8,001 nucleotides of DNA from an uncultured Spirochaetaceae bacterium (GTDB taxonomy: Bacteria; Spirochaetota; Spirochaetia; SZUA-6; Bin103), in the NCBI GenBank assembly GCA_913043885.1, contig CAJWOB010000104.1, positions 1 through 8,001 on the forward strand. Reading direction: 5' to 3'. The stretch's first letter is position 1. Every line of letters starts with the position of its first letter. Below the pieces are notes generated by a model, which made no database searches, was not told where the DNA came from, and saw only the letters and a list, made by a program, of their open reading frames with translations. This document shows positions 5,098-8,001 of the stretch, piece after piece. Made by a program: the position numbers and the translations under genes.

Positions 5098-7284
5098 ATG
5101 AAGAGAAAGAATCTCAAGCCACAGTTCCAGTGGCAGCAGTGGAAGTCGGACGCGGAGGATGTGGCCGCGCTGGAACCGACTACAGCAGCCCGCATCCTGT
5201 TCGACGTTCTGGCGATCAACAAGTTCGAGCTCGCGCTCTTGGAGTTGAAGGGAGCGGACTGCGTATGGGGTCCGGTCCACACCAGCGTCGGCCAGGAGGC
5301 CTGCGCCGCCGCCACCGTGGCTGCGCTGCAGCCCGGCGACAAGATCGCGGCCACCTACCGTGCCCACCACCACTTCCTCTCCAAGGCGATGCAGTTTCGG
5401 GTCGATGGCGCCTGGGACCCCCGCACCCAGCCATTGCCGGAGGAGGTGAACGAGGTGGCGCAGCGCACCATGGCAGAGATCATGGGCCTGGCGCCCGGCT
5501 ACTGCGGCGGGCGTGGCGGGTCGATGCACCTGCGCTACCGCGAGGCCGGGTTTCTGGGCTCCAACGCCATCGTCGCCGGGGGGGCTCCCCTCGCGGCCGG
5601 CGCCGCCTACGCGGAGAAGTTCCTCGGTACTGGGAATGTCGTGGTGTGCTACGTCGGCGACGGCGCCCTGCACCAGGGGGCGCTGCACGAGGCGCTCAAC
5701 CTGGCAGGGCTGTGGCAGCTCCCTCTCATCCTGTTCATAGAAAACAACCTGTACGCGGTGGCTACCAGTGTGAAGGAGGCGTCGGCGGTGGAGGACCTCT
5801 CGGTGCGCGCCGCCGCATACGCTATGGATGGTTACATCGTCGACGGCGGCGATCCGGTGGCCATCTACCAGTTGGTGTCGGAGACGGTCGCGGCCATGCG
5901 CGATGGTGGCCGGCCCTGCGTCATCGAGGCCAAGTGCTACCGCCGTTTCCACCACGCCGGCGACGTACCCGGCAGCGCGTTTCGCTACCGTACCAAGGAG
6001 GAGGAAGCGGCCCAGGCCAAGCGTGAGGTGGTAACCACCCTCCCGCGGCTGCTCGAGAAGGCGGGCGTGGTAGATGGCGAACAGCTGGCGCACATCGACG
6101 ATGCGGCGCAGCAGGCGGTCGACAGCGCGGTGGCGTTCTGCACCGAGAAGGGCGAGGACGGCAGCTATCGGGTGCGTCCCGAGCTGTGGCCGGGCGCCGA
6201 CACCGCGGCGGTCGGGATGCGCAGCTCCGGTGATGAGTGGAAGAACATCTCCTTCACCACCCCGGAGGAGCTGGCGGAGACCGAGCAGATGCGCTACTCC
6301 GATGCCATCGCCGCCATTACCGGGCGCTGGTTGGGGCGTGATCCCAAGGCCATCGTCTTCGGCGAGGAGGTGGCCAACCTCGGCGGTGGTGCCTACGGCG
6401 CCACCAAGGGCCTGACGGAGCGGTTTCCAGACCGGATCATCAACACCCCCATCTCCGAGGGCGGGTTCTCGGGTCTGGCGTTCGGCACCGCGCAGATCGG
6501 CATGCGCGCCATCGTGGAGATCATGTTCGCCGACTTCGCGCTGGTGGCCGCCGATCAGCTGTTCAATCAGATAAGCAAGGCGCGGCACATGTACGGCGAT
6601 ACCACCGACGTGCCGCTGGTGGTGCGCAGCCGCGTCGGTACCGGTCTTGGCTACGGGGCCCAGCACTCCATGGATCCCGTGGGGCTGTATGCGCTGTTCC
6701 CCGGCTTCCGCATCGTCGCCCCCGCCAACGCCTTCGACTACATCGGGCTGTTCAATTCGGCGATGGTCTCGGAGGATCCGGTGGCCATTCTCGAGCACAA
6801 CGCGCTGTACACCGCCCAGTTCCCGGTTCCGGTGGGCAACCTCGACTACTTCGTGCCGTTTGGCAGCGCCCGCGTCGTTGCCACCGGGAGCGACGTTACC
6901 GTGCTCACCTACGGCCAGATGGTGAACCGCTGTCTGGGGCTGCAGGAGCAGCTCGCGGCGGCGGGTGTCTCGGCCGAGATCGTCGACCTCCGCACGCTCG
7001 ATCAGCTGGATATGGATTACGCCACCATAGCCGAGTCGGTGGCCAAGACCGGAGCGTGCGTCATCGTGGAGGAGGCGGCGAAGAGCCAGGGTGTGGCCGG
7101 CGCGGTCGCCGAACGGATTCAGGTGAGCTGCTTCGATGATCTGGACGGCCCGGTGATCGCCTGCACCTCGCTCGACATCTCCACCCCCGTCTCGCGGTCC
7201 CTGGAGCTGGCGGCGTTGGTCAGCGACGAGCAGATTGTCAGCACGGTGCGGGACGTGGCGTCCCGTAGCTGGGACGAGGCTTGA
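5098..7284 (+). CDS. Thiamine-diphosphate-dependent 2-oxoacid (or acetoin) dehydrogenase E1, alpha and beta fused
   Basis: A 728-residue single-chain E1 combining what are often separate alpha and beta subunits. E1 decarboxylates a 2-oxoacid, or cleaves acetoin, on thiamine diphosphate and passes the acyl group to the lipoyl arm of E2. Alpha half (about 30-345): VGQEA (64-68), TYRAHHHFLS (86-95), GGRGGSMHL (137-145), and the ThDP/metal motif GDGALHQG (187-194) to ENN (215-217). CYRRFHHAGDVPGSAFRYRTKEEE (280-303) sits at the family's active-site loop. A linker (about 345-390) has no clear motif. Beta half (about 395-728): FGEEV (421-425), PISEGGFSG (451-459) with E454 as the expected cofactor-contacting glutamate, YGAQHSMDP (519-527) with H523 as the catalytic histidine, EHNALY, TVLTYGQMV, DLRTLDQLD and VIVEEA. 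All key residues are present. The substrate class cannot be told from sequence alone. No E2 or E3 is in the window. The downstream gene overlaps its stop. Confidence 0.92.
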   Translation: MKRKNLKPQFQWQQWKSDAEDVAALEPTTAARILFDVLAINKFELALLELKGADCVWGPVHTSVGQEACAAATVAALQPGDKIAATYRAHHHFLSKAMQFRVDGAWDPRTQPLPEEVNEVAQRTMAEIMGLAPGYCGGRGGSMHLRYREAGFLGSNAIVAGGAPLAAGAAYAEKFLGTGNVVVCYVGDGALHQGALHEALNLAGLWQLPLILFIENNLYAVATSVKEASAVEDLSVRAAAYAMDGYIVDGGDPVAIYQLVSETVAAMRDGGRPCVIEAKCYRRFHHAGDVPGSAFRYRTKEEEAAQAKREVVTTLPRLLEKAGVVDGEQLAHIDDAAQQAVDSAVAFCTEKGEDGSYRVRPELWPGADTAAVGMRSSGDEWKNISFTTPEELAETEQMRYSDAIAAITGRWLGRDPKAIVFGEEVANLGGGAYGATKGLTERFPDRIINTPISEGGFSGLAFGTAQIGMRAIVEIMFADFALVAADQLFNQISKARHMYGDTTDVPLVVRSRVGTGLGYGAQHSMDPVGLYALFPGFRIVAPANAFDYIGLFNSAMVSEDPVAILEHNALYTAQFPVPVGNLDYFVPFGSARVVATGSDVTVLTYGQMVNRCLGLQEQLAAAGVSAEIVDLRTLDQLDMDYATIAESVAKTGACVIVEEAAKSQGVAGAVAERIQVSCFDDLDGPVIACTSLDISTPVSRSLELAALVSDEQIVSTVRDVASRSWDEA

Positions 7285-8001
7285 GCGCGGCGGCTAGCGG
7301 CATCGACGCCATCCTGTCGCAGGTGCCGCTTCCCCGGGTAGCGATGGCGCGGGTCCACGCAGACCACCCCTCCATCGACGATCCCGGGCGCGCCACCACC
7401 GACGCGCTGGAGCGGGGCGGGCTCGGCACCCTGGTGGCGCCCGGCGCGCAGGTGGCCATCGCGGTCGGCAGTCGCGGCATCGCCAGCCTCTCCGCCATAG
7501 TCGCCGCCACGGTGGCGGCGGTGCGCAACGCGGGGGGCGAGCCGATTGTCTTCCCGGCAATGGGCAGCCACGGTGGCGCCACCGCCGAGGGGCAGCGGCA
7601 CGTGCTCGAGGCGCTGGGCGTAACCGCAGATACCGTCGGCGCGCCGGTTATCAGCGACATGGCGGTGGAGAGGCTAACAACGGTGCAGCTGCCCGATCGC
7701 GAGGTGCCGGTGTGCTGCGCCCGCACCGCGCTGGAGGCGGACGCCACCCTGCTGGTAGGCCGCGTAAAGCCGCACACGTCGTTTCGCGGCCGCTACGAGA
7801 GTGGACTCATGAAGATGGCGGCCATCGGGCTCGGCAAGCAGGTCGGCGCCGAGGCGTGCCATGCGCGTGGCCTCGCGAAGCTAGGCGATACGGTGCCGGC
7901 AGTCGGTAGCGAAGTGCTGGCGCGGGCAAACGTAGTCGGCGGTCTGGCCATCCTCGAGAACGCGGATCATCGGCTGGCCGAGCTGGAGCTGGTGCCAACG
8001 G
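7281..8001 (+). CDS. LarA-like (lactate racemase domain, DUF2088) protein, N-terminal part (cut by the right edge)
   Basis: The first 240 residues of a DUF2088/LarA-type protein. Characterised LarA racemises lactate with a nickel-pincer nucleotide cofactor, and relatives act on other 2-hydroxyacids. Seen: VAIAVGSRGIASL (58-70), PAMGSHGGATAEGQ (92-105), VGRVKPHTSFRG (159-170), ESGLMKMAAIGLGK (173-186) and H194. Conserved histidines and lysines suit the cofactor and nickel sites of the family, but I cannot align them residue by residue here, so activity is not shown. The TTG start at 7281 overlaps the E1 stop by TTGA, indicating translational coupling. In-frame GTG (7323) and ATG (7344) are alternatives; the GTG would leave the family-like opening PLPRVAMARV near the N-terminus. 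The C-terminal domain lies outside the window. Coupling to an E1 suggests it handles a hydroxyacid feeding the same pathway. Confidence 0.85.
   Translation, partial: MSAAASGIDAILSQVPLPRVAMARVHADHPSIDDPGRATTDALERGGLGTLVAPGAQVAIAVGSRGIASLSAIVAATVAAVRNAGGEPIVFPAMGSHGGATAEGQRHVLEALGVTADTVGAPVISDMAVERLTTVQLPDREVPVCCARTALEADATLLVGRVKPHTSFRGRYESGLMKMAAIGLGKQVGAEACHARGLAKLGDTVPAVGSEVLARANVVGGLAILENADHRLAELELVPT

Noticed and set aside
5044..6798. 584-codon open frame on the minus strand opposite the E1 gene
   Set aside because: It lies wholly antisense to a gene with complete E1 motifs, is rich in Arg, His and Gly without recognisable motifs, and is the kind of shadow frame expected in GC-rich DNA.

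Overview
The window is compact, GC-rich bacterial DNA, nearly all coding, with divergent gene blocks meeting at about 4.23-4.33 kb. It carries parts or all of eight genes. No rRNA, tRNA, CRISPR array, insertion sequence or long repeat was seen. A broken gene whose product resembles a small exported outer-membrane-type protein suggests a Gram-negative-type envelope. The taxon cannot be fixed from this window; the style would fit a high-GC Gram-negative or a GC-rich spirochaete lineage, but that is only a guess.

Left block, minus strand, read from about 4233 down to 1. It begins with an exported beta-rich protein gene interrupted by an in-frame TAG. Then come purE and purK, the N5-CAIR route of purine synthesis. 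Next is a class III PLP aminotransferase of the glutamate-1-semialdehyde aminomutase superfamily that is probably not HemL, then an 86-residue membrane-anchored or secreted protein. The block ends in the N-terminal part of an Lhr-type DEAD/DEAH helicase that runs off the left edge. Gaps are tiny or negative: purK and the aminotransferase overlap by GTGA, and purE and purK abut. purE, purK, the aminotransferase and the small gene are very probably one operon.

Right block, plus strand, 4329 to the right edge. It holds an SDR oxidoreductase, a single-chain (alpha-beta fused) thiamine-diphosphate E1 dehydrogenase with a strong ribosome binding site, and a LarA-like (DUF2088) protein. The last gene overlaps the E1 stop by TTGA and is cut by the window end. 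An NAD-type SDR, a 2-oxoacid-decarboxylating E1 and a lactate-racemase-like protein together suggest catabolism of a hydroxyacid: epimerise, oxidise to the oxoacid, then decarboxylate. That pathway is inference; the substrate is unknown and no E2, E3 or transporter lies in the window.

The items most worth following are the undefined SDR-E1-LarA-like module, the purE-K-linked aminotransferase, and the nonsense-interrupted exported protein. The rest is ordinary housekeeping content.
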